Of a stretch of 64,000 bases of DNA, positions 26,869-36,193 are shown piece by piece. The first letter of the stretch is position 1. Every line of letters begins with the position of its first letter. This DNA is from Flavobacteria bacterium RIFCSPLOWO2_12_FULL_35_11 (GTDB lineage: Bacteria > Bacteroidota > Bacteroidia > Flavobacteriales > Flavobacteriaceae). The stretch is taken from positions 112,049-176,048 of the forward strand of contig MGWK01000009.1 of assembly GCA_001800975.1 (NCBI GenBank), read 5' to 3'. The notes below the pieces were generated by a model that did no database searches, was not told the origin of the DNA, and worked only from the letters and a program-made list of their open reading frames with translations. Both the position numbers and the translations under genes were made by a program.

Positions 26869-27198
26869 ATGATAAAAGTTTCAGACATAGCGAAAAAGAA
26901 AGTTATTGAGCTTATGAATGACGACGGTTTTAACCCTGAAAATGACTACGTTAGAGTTGGGGTAAAAAGCGGCGGTTGTTCAGGACTTTCTTATGACTTA
27001 AAATTTGACAAAGAACAAATTGAGGGCGATAAGGTTTTTGAAGACAATGGCATAAAAATCATTGTCGATAAAAAAAGCTTTTTGTACCTTGTGGGAACAA
27101 CTTTAGAATATTCCGGCGGTTTAAAAGGAACCGGATTTGTTTTTAAAAATCCGAATGCCCAAAGAACTTGCGGGTGTGGTGAATCATTTTCACTATAA
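26869..27198 (+). CDS. HesB/IscA-type iron-sulfur carrier (SufA-like)
   Basis: A 109-residue A-type carrier that accepts Fe-S clusters from the scaffold and passes them to target proteins. The three conserved cysteines are Cys37 (GVKSGGCSG), Cys101 and Cys103 (RTCGCG). I start at MIKVSDIAKKK; the frame is open upstream across the promoter but shows no conserved sequence. It heads the Fe-S assembly cluster, 71 bases before sufB. A leader of about 25-30 nt separates the -7 box from the start codon, with a palindrome-like element in it. Confidence 0.93.
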   Translation: MIKVSDIAKKKVIELMNDDGFNPENDYVRVGVKSGGCSGLSYDLKFDKEQIEGDKVFEDNGIKIIVDKKSFLYLVGTTLEYSGGLKGTGFVFKNPNAQRTCGCGESFSL

Positions 27199-27269
27199 AA
27201 ATTCAAAAATTGAAAGTTTGAAAATTGAGTAAATCAAGGCATTCATCTTTCAATTAAAAAATATAAAAA

Positions 27270-28718
27270 ATGAGCAAATTTACTGAAGACGATTTAAAAA
27301 AAGAACTCGAAACCAAAGAGTACGAATACGGATTTTATACAGAAATTGAATCGGAAAAATTTCCCGTTGGTTTAAATGAAGATGTTGTTATCGCCATTTC
27401 CAAAAAGAAAAACGAACCTGCCTGGATGACTGAATGGCGCTTGGATGCTTTTCGTATTTGGAAAGAAATGAAAGAACCTGAATGGGCAAATGTTCGTTAT
27501 GTAAAACCTTCATTTCAAGATATCAGCTATTATTCAGCGCCAAAACAAAAGCCAAAACTAAACAGTTTGGATGAAGTTGATCCAGAATTATTGAAAACTT
27601 TTGAAAAACTGGGCATTTCAATAGGTGAGCAAAAACGCTTGTCCAATGTGGCGGTTGATATAGTAATGGACTCAGTTTCTGTGGCAACTACTTTCAAAAA
27701 AACACTGAACGAAAGAGGCATTATTTTCTGTCCGATTTCTGAAGCCATTCAAGAACATCCTGAGTTGGTTAAAAAATATATGGGAAGCATTGTTCCCAAA
27801 ACCGATAATTTTTACGCAGCATTAAATTCGGCAGTTTTTTCTGACGGTTCGTTTTGTTACATTCCAAAAGGCGTTACTTGTCCGATGGAATTGTCGACTT
27901 ATTTCAGAATAAACGAAGGAGGAACCGGACAATTTGAACGCACATTATTAATTGCCGATGAAGGCAGTTATGTAAGTTATTTGGAAGGTTGCACTGCACC
28001 GGCACGTGATGAAAATCAGTTACACGCCGCTGTTGTTGAGTTAATTGCTTTGGATGATGCGGAAATAAAATACTCTACCGTGCAAAACTGGTTTCCCGGG
28101 GATAAAGATGGAAAAGGCGGTGTTTATAATTTTGTGACCAAACGCGGTTTGTGCGAAAAAAACGCAAAAATTTCGTGGACACAAGTGGAAACCGGAAGTG
28201 CAATTACTTGGAAATATCCAAGTTGTATCTTAAAAGGCGACAACTCTGTGGGTGAATTTTACTCCATTGCGGTGACCAATAATTTTCAGCAGGCAGATAC
28301 CGGCACAAAAATGATTCATTTGGGAAATAACACAAAAAGCACCATTATTTCAAAAGGAATTTCCGCAGGACATTCGCACAATTCCTACAGAGGTTTGGTG
28401 CAAATTAGTCCGAGAGCAAATAATGCCAGAAATTTCTCTCAATGTGATTCTTTATTGATGGGCGACAAATGTGGCGCACATACTTTTCCATATATTGAAG
28501 TAAAAAACAAGTCCGCTCAAATAGAACACGAAGCCACCACAAGTAAAATTGGCGAAGACCAATTGTTTTACTGCAACCAACGAGGCATCAATACCGAAAA
28601 AGCCATCGCATTAATCGTAAACGGATTTGGAAAAGAAGTACTTAACAAGTTGCCAATGGAATTTGCCGTGGAAGCCCAAAAATTATTGGAAATAAGTTTG
28701 GAAGGATCCGTAGGTTAA
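27270..28718 (+). CDS. sufB: Fe-S cluster assembly protein SufB
   Basis: SufB is the scaffold subunit of the SufBC2D complex on which clusters form. The 482-residue protein has the beta-helix core with [34 protein letters not shown] and the [20 protein letters not shown] region, followed by [20 protein letters not shown], all strongly conserved in SufB. Length matches the family (470-495). It is the first gene of sufB-flavoprotein-sufC-sufD, all on the plus strand with short gaps. Confidence 0.97.
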   Translation: MSKFTEDDLKKELETKEYEYGFYTEIESEKFPVGLNEDVVIAISKKKNEPAWMTEWRLDAFRIWKEMKEPEWANVRYVKPSFQDISYYSAPKQKPKLNSLDEVDPELLKTFEKLGISIGEQKRLSNVAVDIVMDSVSVATTFKKTLNERGIIFCPISEAIQEHPELVKKYMGSIVPKTDNFYAALNSAVFSDGSFCYIPKGVTCPMELSTYFRINEGGTGQFERTLLIADEGSYVSYLEGCTAPARDENQLHAAVVELIALDDAEIKYSTVQNWFPGDKDGKGGVYNFVTKRGLCEKNAKISWTQVETGSAITWKYPSCILKGDNSVGEFYSIAVTNNFQQADTGTKMIHLGNNTKSTIISKGISAGHSHNSYRGLVQISPRANNARNFSQCDSLLMGDKCGAHTFPYIEVKNKSAQIEHEATTSKIGEDQLFYCNQRGINTEKAIALIVNGFGKEVLNKLPMEFAVEAQKLLEISLEGSVG

Positions 28719-28721
28719 AAA

Positions 28722-29210
28722 ATGGAAAGCAAAAAAGTTATCATAGTAGGGTCTTCCCGTAATAAAGGAAATACGACAAGAATCATAGAGAGTGTTTCGA
28801 AACAATTCAATATTGATGTGGTGAATTTAAGTCAATACAACATTTCCTATTACGACTATGAAAGCAAAAATAGGGATGATGACTTTATTCCGCTTATAAA
28901 AAATATCATTGAAAAATATGATACCTTAATTTTTGCCACACCAGTTTACTGGTATAGTATGAGTGGTATTATGAAAGTATTTTTTGATCGTTTTTCGGAT
29001 TTAATAAGGATTGAAAAAGAAACAGGAAGAAGATTGAAAGGAAAGAAAATGGCTGTAATTTCAAATTCCCATGACAGTAAAATTGAAAATGAATTTTATA
29101 TACCATTTCGAAAATCGGCCGCTTATTTAGGAATGGATTATTTGGGAGATCAACATTTTAACGCCGACCAATTCGAAAAAATAGACGAAATAAAATTAGA
29201 TTTTATATAA
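28722..29210 (+). CDS. NADPH-dependent FMN reductase-type flavoprotein within the suf operon
   Basis: A 162-residue flavodoxin-fold protein. The N-terminal SSRNKGNTTRIIESV is the FMN phosphate loop, and FATPVYWYSMSGIMKVFFDR is the second flavin-binding loop of the NAD(P)H-dependent FMN reductase/WrbA-like group. It begins three bases after the sufB stop and ends 13 bases before sufC, so it is firmly embedded in the operon. Standard suf operons lack this gene. It could supply electrons for cluster assembly, or it may be a passenger; the sequence cannot decide. Confidence 0.85.
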   Translation: MESKKVIIVGSSRNKGNTTRIIESVSKQFNIDVVNLSQYNISYYDYESKNRDDDFIPLIKNIIEKYDTLIFATPVYWYSMSGIMKVFFDRFSDLIRIEKETGRRLKGKKMAVISNSHDSKIENEFYIPFRKSAAYLGMDYLGDQHFNADQFEKIDEIKLDFI

Positions 29211-29223
29211 AACAACAATAACA

Positions 29224-29961
29224 ATGTTAGAAGTAAAAAACTTACACGCCAACATAAATGGCAAAGAGATTTTAAAAGGAATAAATCTCGAAATAAAAGC
29301 AGGGGAAGTTCATGCGATTATGGGTCCAAACGGTTCTGGAAAAAGCACGCTTGCATCCGTTATTGCCGGAAAAGAAGATTTTGAGGTTACCGAAGGATCT
29401 GTAGTTTTGAATGGAGAAGATTTATCCGATTTCGCTCCTGAAGTGAGAGCGCATAAAGGTGTCTTTTTATCATTTCAATATCCTATTGAAATTCCTGGCG
29501 TAACTGTTACAAACTTTATAAAAACAGCCATTAACGAAACTCGAAAAGCCAAAGGAATGGCCGAATTGCCTGCAAAAGAAATGTTGCAATTGATTCGTGA
29601 AAAAGCCGATTTATTGGAAATAGACCGTAAATTCTTGTCGCGCTCTTTAAATGAAGGATTTTCCGGAGGTGAGAAAAAACGAAATGAAATATTCCAAATG
29701 GCGATGTTGGAACCGCAATTGGCCATTTTGGATGAAACCGATTCAGGTTTGGATATTGATGCCCTAAAAGTTGTGGCAAATGGCGTTAACAAACTTAAAA
29801 GCGAAAAAAACGCCGTTTTGTTAATTACTCATTACCAACGTTTGCTGGATTATATCGTTCCTGATTTTGTTCACGTATTGTACAATGGAAAAATAGTGAA
29901 ATCGGGCGGAAAAGAATTGGCTTACGAATTGGAAGAAAAAGGTTACGACTGGTTAAAATAA
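29224..29961 (+). CDS. sufC: Fe-S cluster assembly ATPase SufC
   Basis: SufC is the ABC-type ATPase that drives conformational change in SufBC2D. The 245-residue protein has Walker A GPNGSGKST, the Q-loop in FLSFQYPIEIPGVT typical of SufC, the modified signature FSGGEKKRNE, Walker B LAILDETDSGLD and the switch His in LLITHYQRLLDYI. The FSGGEKKR and DETDSGLD forms separate SufC from transport ATPases. It lies between the flavoprotein and sufD genes. Confidence 0.97.
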   Translation: MLEVKNLHANINGKEILKGINLEIKAGEVHAIMGPNGSGKSTLASVIAGKEDFEVTEGSVVLNGEDLSDFAPEVRAHKGVFLSFQYPIEIPGVTVTNFIKTAINETRKAKGMAELPAKEMLQLIREKADLLEIDRKFLSRSLNEGFSGGEKKRNEIFQMAMLEPQLAILDETDSGLDIDALKVVANGVNKLKSEKNAVLLITHYQRLLDYIVPDFVHVLYNGKIVKSGGKELAYELEEKGYDWLK

Positions 29962-30040
29962 AATATACAAAATAAAGTAAGTAATTACAGCGATCTGTGC
30001 ATAACTGAAAACTGAAACTGATTACTGAATACTAAGAAAA

Positions 30041-31363
30041 ATGGAATTAAAAGAAAAATTAGTTTCTTCATTTTTGGCTTTTGAAAACAAGGGAAATATC
30101 GACCTTGATTCATCGGTGCACGCCTTGAGGTTAAAAGCCATTCATAATTTTGAAAAAGACGGTTTTCCGACAAAAAGGGATGAAGAATGGAAATATACAA
30201 GCTTAAACCCTTTACTTAAATATGATTTCAGCCTTTTTCCAAACGCTGAAAAATCGGTAGGATTTAAAAATATAGAAGCCTATTTAATCAACGACATTGA
30301 ATCGTACACCTTAATTTTTATTGATGGGGTTTTCAGTTCATTTATGTCGGAAACTACCCACGAAGACTGCGATGTTTGCGTATTGTCATCTGCATTGGCA
30401 AGACCGAAATATAAAATGGTCATCGACAATTATTTAAACACCATTACCAACAAAAACAACAGTTTATCGGAATTGAATACCGCTTTTGTTAAAGAAGGCG
30501 CTTTTATCAATATTCCAAAAAATACGATTGTTCCTAAACCTATTCAAATAATTAATTTTTCAACAGGAAGCGAAAAAGAAGTGTTGTTGCAGCCTAGAAA
30601 TTTAATCGTTGTTGGTGAAAATTCACACGTTCAAATTATTGAACGCCACCAAAATTTATCGAAAAACACCACTTTGACAAATTCTGTCACTGAAATATTT
30701 GTCCATAAAAGAGCGATTGTTGATTATTACAAAATTCAAAATGACACCAATGAATCGTCTTTAATCGACAGCACTTTTATTTCACAAAAACAACAAAGTG
30801 TGGCTTCTGTAAATACCTTTTCATTTGGCGGAAAAATTACCAGAAACAATTTAGAATTCTATCACGAAGGAGAAGATATCACTTCCAACCTAAATGGGAT
30901 TTCTATCCTAAATGACAAACAACACGTTGATAACCATACGCTTGTAAATCACAAATTCCCTAATTGTGAAAGTCATGAGTTGTACAAAGGCATTTATGCC
31001 GATAAATCTGTTGGTGTTTTCAACGGGAAAGTTATAGTGCAGCAAGACGCCCAAAAAACGAATGCCTTTCAGCAAAACAATTCTATTTTAATTGATGACG
31101 GCGCTACCATAAATTCAAAACCGCAGTTGGAAATTTTTGCCGATGATGTGAAATGTTCTCATGGTTGTACAATTGGCCAATTGGATGAAAGTGCGTTGTT
31201 TTACATGCAATCAAGAGGTATTCCTAAAAAAGAAGCCAAAGCTTTATTGCTTTATGCCTTCGGAAATGATGTGGTTGAAAAAATTAAAATTCCGCAGTTA
31301 AAAGCATTAATTTCTAAGCTAATTGCCAAAAAATTAAACGTGCAGTTGGGATTTGAACTTTAA
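30041..31363 (+). CDS. sufD: Fe-S cluster assembly protein SufD
   Basis: SufD is the SufB paralog that completes the SufBC2D complex. The 440-residue protein has the beta-helix core and the C-terminal CSHGCTIGQLDESALFYMQSRG region where SufB and SufD share a conserved His. The N-terminal KRDEEWKYTSLNPLLKYDFS is typical of SufD. A 79-base gap after sufC holds low-complexity sequence. The gene is followed by a strong terminator, so sufS, usually next, is transcribed separately about 12 kb away. Confidence 0.96.
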   Translation: MELKEKLVSSFLAFENKGNIDLDSSVHALRLKAIHNFEKDGFPTKRDEEWKYTSLNPLLKYDFSLFPNAEKSVGFKNIEAYLINDIESYTLIFIDGVFSSFMSETTHEDCDVCVLSSALARPKYKMVIDNYLNTITNKNNSLSELNTAFVKEGAFINIPKNTIVPKPIQIINFSTGSEKEVLLQPRNLIVVGENSHVQIIERHQNLSKNTTLTNSVTEIFVHKRAIVDYYKIQNDTNESSLIDSTFISQKQQSVASVNTFSFGGKITRNNLEFYHEGEDITSNLNGISILNDKQHVDNHTLVNHKFPNCESHELYKGIYADKSVGVFNGKVIVQQDAQKTNAFQQNNSILIDDGATINSKPQLEIFADDVKCSHGCTIGQLDESALFYMQSRGIPKKEAKALLLYAFGNDVVEKIKIPQLKALISKLIAKKLNVQLGFEL

Positions 31364-31383
31364 AATCTAATTTTTTAAAAAAT

Positions 31384-31410
31384 AAAAAAGCCGCAATCAG
31401 CGGCTTTTTT
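31384..31410. terminator. Terminator after sufD
   Basis: AAAAAAGCCGC pairs with GCGGCTTTTTT around AATCA. It lies between sufD and the convergent serine hydrolase gene and can serve both. Confidence 0.88.
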
Positions 31411-31425
31411 GGTGTTTTTTATCTT

Positions 31426-32775
31426 TTACTTAATAGCGTCTAAAACTTCACTTAAAAAAATATTTACATCAAATTCGGGGTTTTCAGCCAAGCCGAACCT
31501 AACAATTACAAGATCTTTAGAAGGAATGATAAATACATGTTGGCCCTGATAACCATTGCATGAAAACAATTCTTTTGGCACATTTGGATATTTGCCGCCT
31601 GCATTTAACCAAAAATGCGCTCCATATTCACCATTGGAACCGTTTGTTGACGTTGCCGAATATGTTACCCAAGATTCATTCAATATTTGCGCTCCGTTCC
31701 AATTTCCTTTGTGCAAATACAACAAACCAAATTTTGCCCAATCGCGTGCCGTTGCCCAGCTGTAAGAAGAACCTACATAATTTCCGGCCAAATCGGTTTC
31801 AATTACCATAGAATTCATTCCAATTTTATCAATGAGTTCGGCATACCAAAAATCCAAATATTCCTGATGCGTCTTAAATTGATTTCTAATGAATCCCGAC
31901 AGTAAATTTGTGGTTCCGGAAGAGTAATTCCAACTTTTATTTGGTTGTCCCATTAGTGATTTAAAAAGTTGGGGTTTGGTCATATCAGCTTCCAAAAACA
32001 ACATTTTTGTGACGTCAGAAATGGTATTATAATCTTCCGTCCATTCCAAACCGCTGTTCATTTGCAATAAATTGTTCAACGTAATTTTTGAGCGATCGTC
32101 CTTTTCCCATTCCCGAAATAACTTATTTTGGGATAGCGAAATTTTTCCTTGTTTTTCAAGCACGCCCAAAACTGCGCTCGTAATGCTTTTGGTCATAGAC
32201 CAGCCCAACAGTTTTGTTTCCCTAGAAAATCCTTTTGCATATTTTTCGGCAATAACTTGATCCTTATAAAGCACAACTACCGCCCTGGTTCTATTTTTTT
32301 GCTCATAACCCTCACAATCAAAAGCGTTTTCAACAGCCATATCCAAAACGTCATAATTTATATTGTTAAAAATACTGTCCTTTTGAGGTGAATTTCCATA
32401 AGGATAAGGCAAACTGCTTTGTGAAATTTTTCGGTTTGGTTTATGAAAAGTCAATGCTTCTTTAGATGATTTTTCTGGCAACAGCACACAGCCAACACCT
32501 TCTTTATAAACCGCCTTTCTTTTTTTTAATCCGAAAACCGTTGAGGTAACAGATTTTTCTTCGAAGTTTATCTTGTTTGTGGCATAATTAACCATGTCGA
32601 TATCGTTATCTCCTTCTTCAATGGATTTCAAGTCCCTGCCGGCTTCAAAAGTGCAGGAACAAACGCTTTTTGCCGAAAAACCGGTAATAATATCCAGTCG
32701 CGGATAATTGGTGTACACCACATAAACAAGTGCTAAAACCAGCAATAGCAGACCGTATTTTAAAATTTTTTTCAT
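31426..32775 (-). CDS. Beta-lactamase-family serine hydrolase
   Basis: A 449-residue protein of the class C beta-lactamase/esterase fold (6-aminohexanoate-dimer hydrolase type). One N-terminal transmembrane helix (LLLLVLALVYVVY) suggests anchoring in the inner membrane with the enzyme in the periplasm. The nucleophile motif S-x-x-K is Ser193-Met-Thr-Lys196, and the tyrosine motif is probably WNYSSGTTNLLSG. NGYQGQHVFIIPSKDLVIVR near the end matches the family's third motif region. The physiological substrate is unknown. It is divergent from the TetR gene of the exporter operon and shares its control region. Confidence 0.87.
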   Translation of the reverse strand: MKKILKYGLLLLVLALVYVVYTNYPRLDIITGFSAKSVCSCTFEAGRDLKSIEEGDNDIDMVNYATNKINFEEKSVTSTVFGLKKRKAVYKEGVGCVLLPEKSSKEALTFHKPNRKISQSSLPYPYGNSPQKDSIFNNINYDVLDMAVENAFDCEGYEQKNRTRAVVVLYKDQVIAEKYAKGFSRETKLLGWSMTKSITSAVLGVLEKQGKISLSQNKLFREWEKDDRSKITLNNLLQMNSGLEWTEDYNTISDVTKMLFLEADMTKPQLFKSLMGQPNKSWNYSSGTTNLLSGFIRNQFKTHQEYLDFWYAELIDKIGMNSMVIETDLAGNYVGSSYSWATARDWAKFGLLYLHKGNWNGAQILNESWVTYSATSTNGSNGEYGAHFWLNAGGKYPNVPKELFSCNGYQGQHVFIIPSKDLVIVRFGLAENPEFDVNIFLSEVLDAIK

Positions 32776-32816
32776 GATAAGTTTGGATTAAATATTTCAT
32801 AAAAATAATATTTATT

Positions 32817-32846
32817 TTGTGAATTCAATATAATATTTTACATTTG
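32817..32846 (+). promoter_or_regulatory. Promoter of the TetR/exporter operon
   Basis: TTG at 32817-32819 and TACATTTG at 32839-32846 are separated by 19 bases, a complete match to the Bacteroidota TTG/TAnnTTTG consensus. The start codon of the TetR gene lies 32 bases downstream. Confidence 0.7.
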
Positions 32847-32853
32847 TCAACCA

Positions 32854-32868
32854 TTTGGTTAAACTAAA
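32854..32868. promoter_or_regulatory. Candidate TetR operator
   Basis: TTTGGTTAAACTAAA is a near-perfect inverted repeat (6 of 7 arm bases) just downstream of the -7 box. It overlaps the expected transcription start, so a bound TetR dimer would block transcription of its own operon. Confidence 0.45.
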
Positions 32869-32878
32869 TAGTTAGCAT

Positions 32879-33490
32879 ATGACGACAGAAGAACAAAGCA
32901 CGCCGGAAAACAACATTTTAAATGCGGCAAAAGAAATATTTCAAAAGAAAGGGATGGCAGCTGCAAGAATGCAGGAAATTGCGGATGAAGCAGGCATTAA
33001 TAAAGCCATGTTGCATTATTATTACAGAAGCAAAGAATTGCTTTTTGAAGCCGTTTTTAAAAGTGCCTTTTCAATGTTAGCGCCTCAGTTAAATGAAATT
33101 ATGAATGCCGACACCACCATTTTTGAAAAAATAAGAAATTTCAGCAGTAATTATATTTCATTTGTGCTAAAACATCCATACTTGCCAAATTTTATTATTC
33201 AGGAACTCAACAGGAATCCTGAGTTTGTAAAAAATTTAATTGCAGAAAAGAATTTTCCCAATATTTCAAAGTTCAAACTACAAGTAAATGAAAAAGTTGC
33301 AGAAGGCATTATTAGGCCAATAACAGCCGAACAACTATTTATTAACATTATGTCGCTAAACATTTTCCCTTTTATTGGAGCTCCATTATTAAAAGGATTC
33401 CTGAATTTTGATGATGAAGCCTATAAAAAGTTAATGGAGAAACGAAAAACCGAAGTTTCCGACTTTATTATTAATGCCGTAAAAATTTAA
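32879..33490 (+). CDS. TetR/AcrR-family repressor of the exporter operon
   Basis: A 203-residue regulator. The N-terminal HTH is canonical for TetR: ILNAAKEIFQKKGMAAARM, EIADEAGINKAMLHYYYRSKE. The C-terminal ligand domain is all-helical. It is the first gene ahead of TolC, HlyD and ABC-2 genes, an order that matches CecR (YbiH) upstream of ybhGFSR in E. coli. A candidate operator overlaps its own promoter. The inducer is probably a toxic substrate of the pump, but cannot be identified. Confidence 0.92.
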   Translation: MTTEEQSTPENNILNAAKEIFQKKGMAAARMQEIADEAGINKAMLHYYYRSKELLFEAVFKSAFSMLAPQLNEIMNADTTIFEKIRNFSSNYISFVLKHPYLPNFIIQELNRNPEFVKNLIAEKNFPNISKFKLQVNEKVAEGIIRPITAEQLFINIMSLNIFPFIGAPLLKGFLNFDDEAYKKLMEKRKTEVSDFIINAVKI

Positions 33491-33581
33491 ACAGATGAAA
33501 CGAGCCTTGCAAATTTTGACTTACAAAGGAATTACTCATGGCGAACAGCATCTGTTACCGCTAAAAATAAAATTCAAACAG

Positions 33582-34838
33582 ATGAAAAAAGCAGGTTTGT
33601 TAATGCTCATGCTTGTCGCCTTAAACAGTTTTTCCCAAGAAAAACTAAGTTTGCAACAGTGCTATACCTTGGCTGAAGGAAACTTTCCGCTGGCCAAACA
33701 AAAAAAATTATTGACCACGCAAAACCAATTGGATTTAGAAGTGATTAAAACCGGCAAACTTCCAAAAATGGATTTTCAGGCGCAGGCTACCTACCAATCC
33801 GACGTAATTTCTTTACCATTTACTTCGCCAACATCAACCATAACGCCTCCAAACAAAGACCAATACCAAGCGACCGTTTCCATAAATCAGTTAATTTACG
33901 ATGGCGGTTTGATCGATGCTTCGTTGGCAGAGAAATCGGCGTCCCTAAAAACACAACAAAAGCAAGTTGAAGTAAATTTATATCAACTAAAAGAACAGGT
34001 AAATCAATTTTACTTTTCAATCCTGCTGTTACAGGAAAAAAGAGAATTGTTGCTTGCTAAAAAAACGCAACTGGAAACCACGCTGAAAGAAGTAAAATCA
34101 GGCATTAAATTTGGAGTGTTGCTGCCAAATTCCGACAGTGTTTTAGAAGCCGAATTGCTTAAAATCGACCAACAATTAATGGAAGTTAATTTGAATAAAA
34201 CCAGTTTGATGAGTACCCTTTCTATGCTCATCGGGATTCCGGTTTCGCCGAATATTATATTGGAAAATACAGAAATTACTGTCGATTTAAAAACAGAAAT
34301 TGAACGGCCTGAATTGGATTTGTTCCAACTTCAAAAAGAAAAAGTTGATGCTTCCGAACAACTGATCGACAAGAAAAATTCACCAAAATTATCGGGTTTT
34401 GCCACAGGCGGTTATGGAAATCCGGGCTTGAATATGCTGGACAATTCTTTTCAAACTTATTACATCGCCGGAATTAAGCTGAACTGGAATGTCTTCGACT
34501 GGAATTCGACCAAAAAACAACGCGAATCATTGCAGGTGACCAAAGAAATTATAGACAGCGAGCAAGAGGTTTTTGAACTGAATACTGTGATGGAAATGAC
34601 CCAACAGCAATCGGAAATTAACAAAATCTCCGCGTTTATTGCTTCAGATGAAGAAATTATAGCTTTGAGAAAGAAAATTTTGGAAACTTCCAGTTCTCAG
34701 TTAAAAAATGGCGTAATCACTTCATCGGCTTATGTTACGGAATTGACCAATTTATTTGAGGCCGAAAATAATTTAAGCACGCATCAAATTCAACTGCAGT
34801 TTGCAAAAGCAAATTATAAAACAACGAAAGGTTTTTAA
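33582..34838 (+). CDS. TolC-family outer-membrane efflux protein
   Basis: A 418-residue TolC-like protein that would form the outer-membrane channel of the exporter. I start at MKKAGLLMLMLVALNSFSQ, a signal peptide; an upstream in-frame ATG would bury this signal behind 29 residues. The mature part has two repeats of long coiled helices and beta-strands; LSLQQCYTLAEGNFPLAKQ opens the first and AGIKLNWNVFDWNSTKKQRE opens the second. It lies between the TetR and HlyD-type genes, 42 bases before the latter. Confidence 0.92.
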   Translation: MKKAGLLMLMLVALNSFSQEKLSLQQCYTLAEGNFPLAKQKKLLTTQNQLDLEVIKTGKLPKMDFQAQATYQSDVISLPFTSPTSTITPPNKDQYQATVSINQLIYDGGLIDASLAEKSASLKTQQKQVEVNLYQLKEQVNQFYFSILLLQEKRELLLAKKTQLETTLKEVKSGIKFGVLLPNSDSVLEAELLKIDQQLMEVNLNKTSLMSTLSMLIGIPVSPNIILENTEITVDLKTEIERPELDLFQLQKEKVDASEQLIDKKNSPKLSGFATGGYGNPGLNMLDNSFQTYYIAGIKLNWNVFDWNSTKKQRESLQVTKEIIDSEQEVFELNTVMEMTQQQSEINKISAFIASDEEIIALRKKILETSSSQLKNGVITSSAYVTELTNLFEAENNLSTHQIQLQFAKANYKTTKGF

Positions 34839-34879
34839 GTTAAAAGTCAAAAAAATATATAAAATTAAAATCAACTCAA

Positions 34880-35767
34880 ATGAAAATTACTAAAATAATC
34901 ATCGGTTTGCTTCTATTCGGAAACCTGTTTGTTGCCTGCAAAAACAACGAAAAAGCCGATGGATACGGAAATTTTGAAGCCACAGAAATAACAGTTTCCG
35001 CAGAAAATAGCGGTAAATTGATTCAATTTAATGTTGAAGAAGGCCAGATCCTGAAAAAAGGAGACTTTGTGGGGTTTATTGATACCATTCCGCTGAGCCT
35101 GAAAAGAGATCAGTTGTTGGCTTCAAAAGCGATTGTTTATTCAAAATCGGGAAGTGTGTTATCGCAAAAAAACGTGCTGAACGCCCAATTAAAATCGGCA
35201 ATCGTCAACAAAAACAGAATAGAAAATCTGATCAGGGAAAATGCCGGAACCCAAAAACAATTGGACGACATTAATGGAGAAATTAACGTGATCCAAAAAC
35301 AAATTAAGAGCGTTGAAAGTCAGAATTCACCCGTAATAGATGAACTGGAAAGCATTGATGTGCAGTTGAAACAAGTGGAAGATTTGCTTCAAAAAAGCAA
35401 CATTATAAATCCCGTAAACGGCACGGTGCTCACAAAATATGCGGAAGTAAATGAACTGACTTCTTTTGGGCGGCCTTTGTACAAGATAGCCGATTTAAGC
35501 ACGATGGAATTACGTGTTTATATAAGTGAAACCCAACTTTCGAACATTAAAATCGGACAGGAAGTTAGGGTGAAAATTGATGCCGGCGATGCTATGAAAA
35601 ACTTTAAGGGCATCATCACTTGGGTTTCATCCGAAGCTGAATTTACCCCAAAAATTATTCAAACCAAAGAAGAACGCATCAATTTGGTGTATGCGGTAAA
35701 AATCGACGTAAAAAATGACGGAAGTTTAAAAATTGGAATGCCTGCGGAAATGTGGATTGCCCAGTAA
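34880..35767 (+). CDS. HlyD-type periplasmic adaptor lipoprotein (YbhG-like)
   Basis: A 295-residue membrane-fusion protein linking the ABC-2 permease to TolC. A lipoprotein signal ends at LFVACKNN (Cys20). A split lipoyl domain (YGNFEATEITVSAENSGKL with ...NPVNGTVLTKYAEVNEL), a coiled-coil hairpin rich in Gln, Asn and Lys (about 90-165) and a beta-barrel domain (LRVYISETQLSNIKIGQEV) follow in the usual order. Size and layout match YbhG. It should pair with the ABC and permease genes further down the operon. Confidence 0.92.
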   Translation: MKITKIIIGLLLFGNLFVACKNNEKADGYGNFEATEITVSAENSGKLIQFNVEEGQILKKGDFVGFIDTIPLSLKRDQLLASKAIVYSKSGSVLSQKNVLNAQLKSAIVNKNRIENLIRENAGTQKQLDDINGEINVIQKQIKSVESQNSPVIDELESIDVQLKQVEDLLQKSNIINPVNGTVLTKYAEVNELTSFGRPLYKIADLSTMELRVYISETQLSNIKIGQEVRVKIDAGDAMKNFKGIITWVSSEAEFTPKIIQTKEERINLVYAVKIDVKNDGSLKIGMPAEMWIAQ

Positions 35768-35816
35768 TCAGTTGGCAGTGAAAGTTTTCAGTTACGTAAA
35801 TGAAAAGTAAATACTT

Positions 35817-36176
35817 ATGAAAATCTTGTATAAAATTGCGGCCATACTCGCATTGCTCATCGGAATAATGTCTGTTATTTCAGGATCGATGGTGCTTTTA
35901 AATTATAACATCCCCAACTATAACGTATTAAATTGGCTGGTTGTTTATAACGTGATTTTAGGCGGAATCTGCATAGTTGCGGGTATTTTAATATGGAAAA
36001 ACAATAAATCAACGAGAAAAATAATACTTGCCATTTTAATTTCACACCTGCTTGTGTTCTTGTATTTATATTTTTTAAGTCAGGAAGTTGCCTTGGAAAG
36101 CATAAAAGCGATGGGATTTAGGGTAAGTGTTTGGACAGTCATTTTCTTGTTAGCCTATAAAAAAATAAATAATTAA
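35817..36176 (+). CDS. Small four-helix membrane protein, unknown function
   Basis: A 119-residue protein consisting of about four transmembrane helices (IAAILALLIGIMSVISG, VLNWLVVYNVILGGICIVA, IILAILISHLLVFLYLYF, VWTVIFLLAYKK). I do not recognise a family. It lies between the adaptor and a small lipoprotein gene in the exporter operon. The Ybh exporter of E. coli has no counterpart, so it may be an accessory subunit or an independent gene. Confidence 0.75.
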   Translation: MKILYKIAAILALLIGIMSVISGSMVLLNYNIPNYNVLNWLVVYNVILGGICIVAGILIWKNNKSTRKIILAILISHLLVFLYLYFLSQEVALESIKAMGFRVSVWTVIFLLAYKKINN

Positions 36177-36193
36177 CCAATAAATTAAACAAA

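Noticed and set aside
29962..30040. CRISPR-like or tandem repeat in the sufC-sufD gap (ACTGAAAACTGAAACTGA)
   Set aside because: It is a short low-complexity run without regular spacers; similar spacers occur at 27199-27269 and 35768-35816.
33495..33581. Upstream ATG for the TolC-family gene
   Set aside because: It would bury the signal peptide MKKAGLLMLMLVALNSFSQ 29 residues inside the protein.
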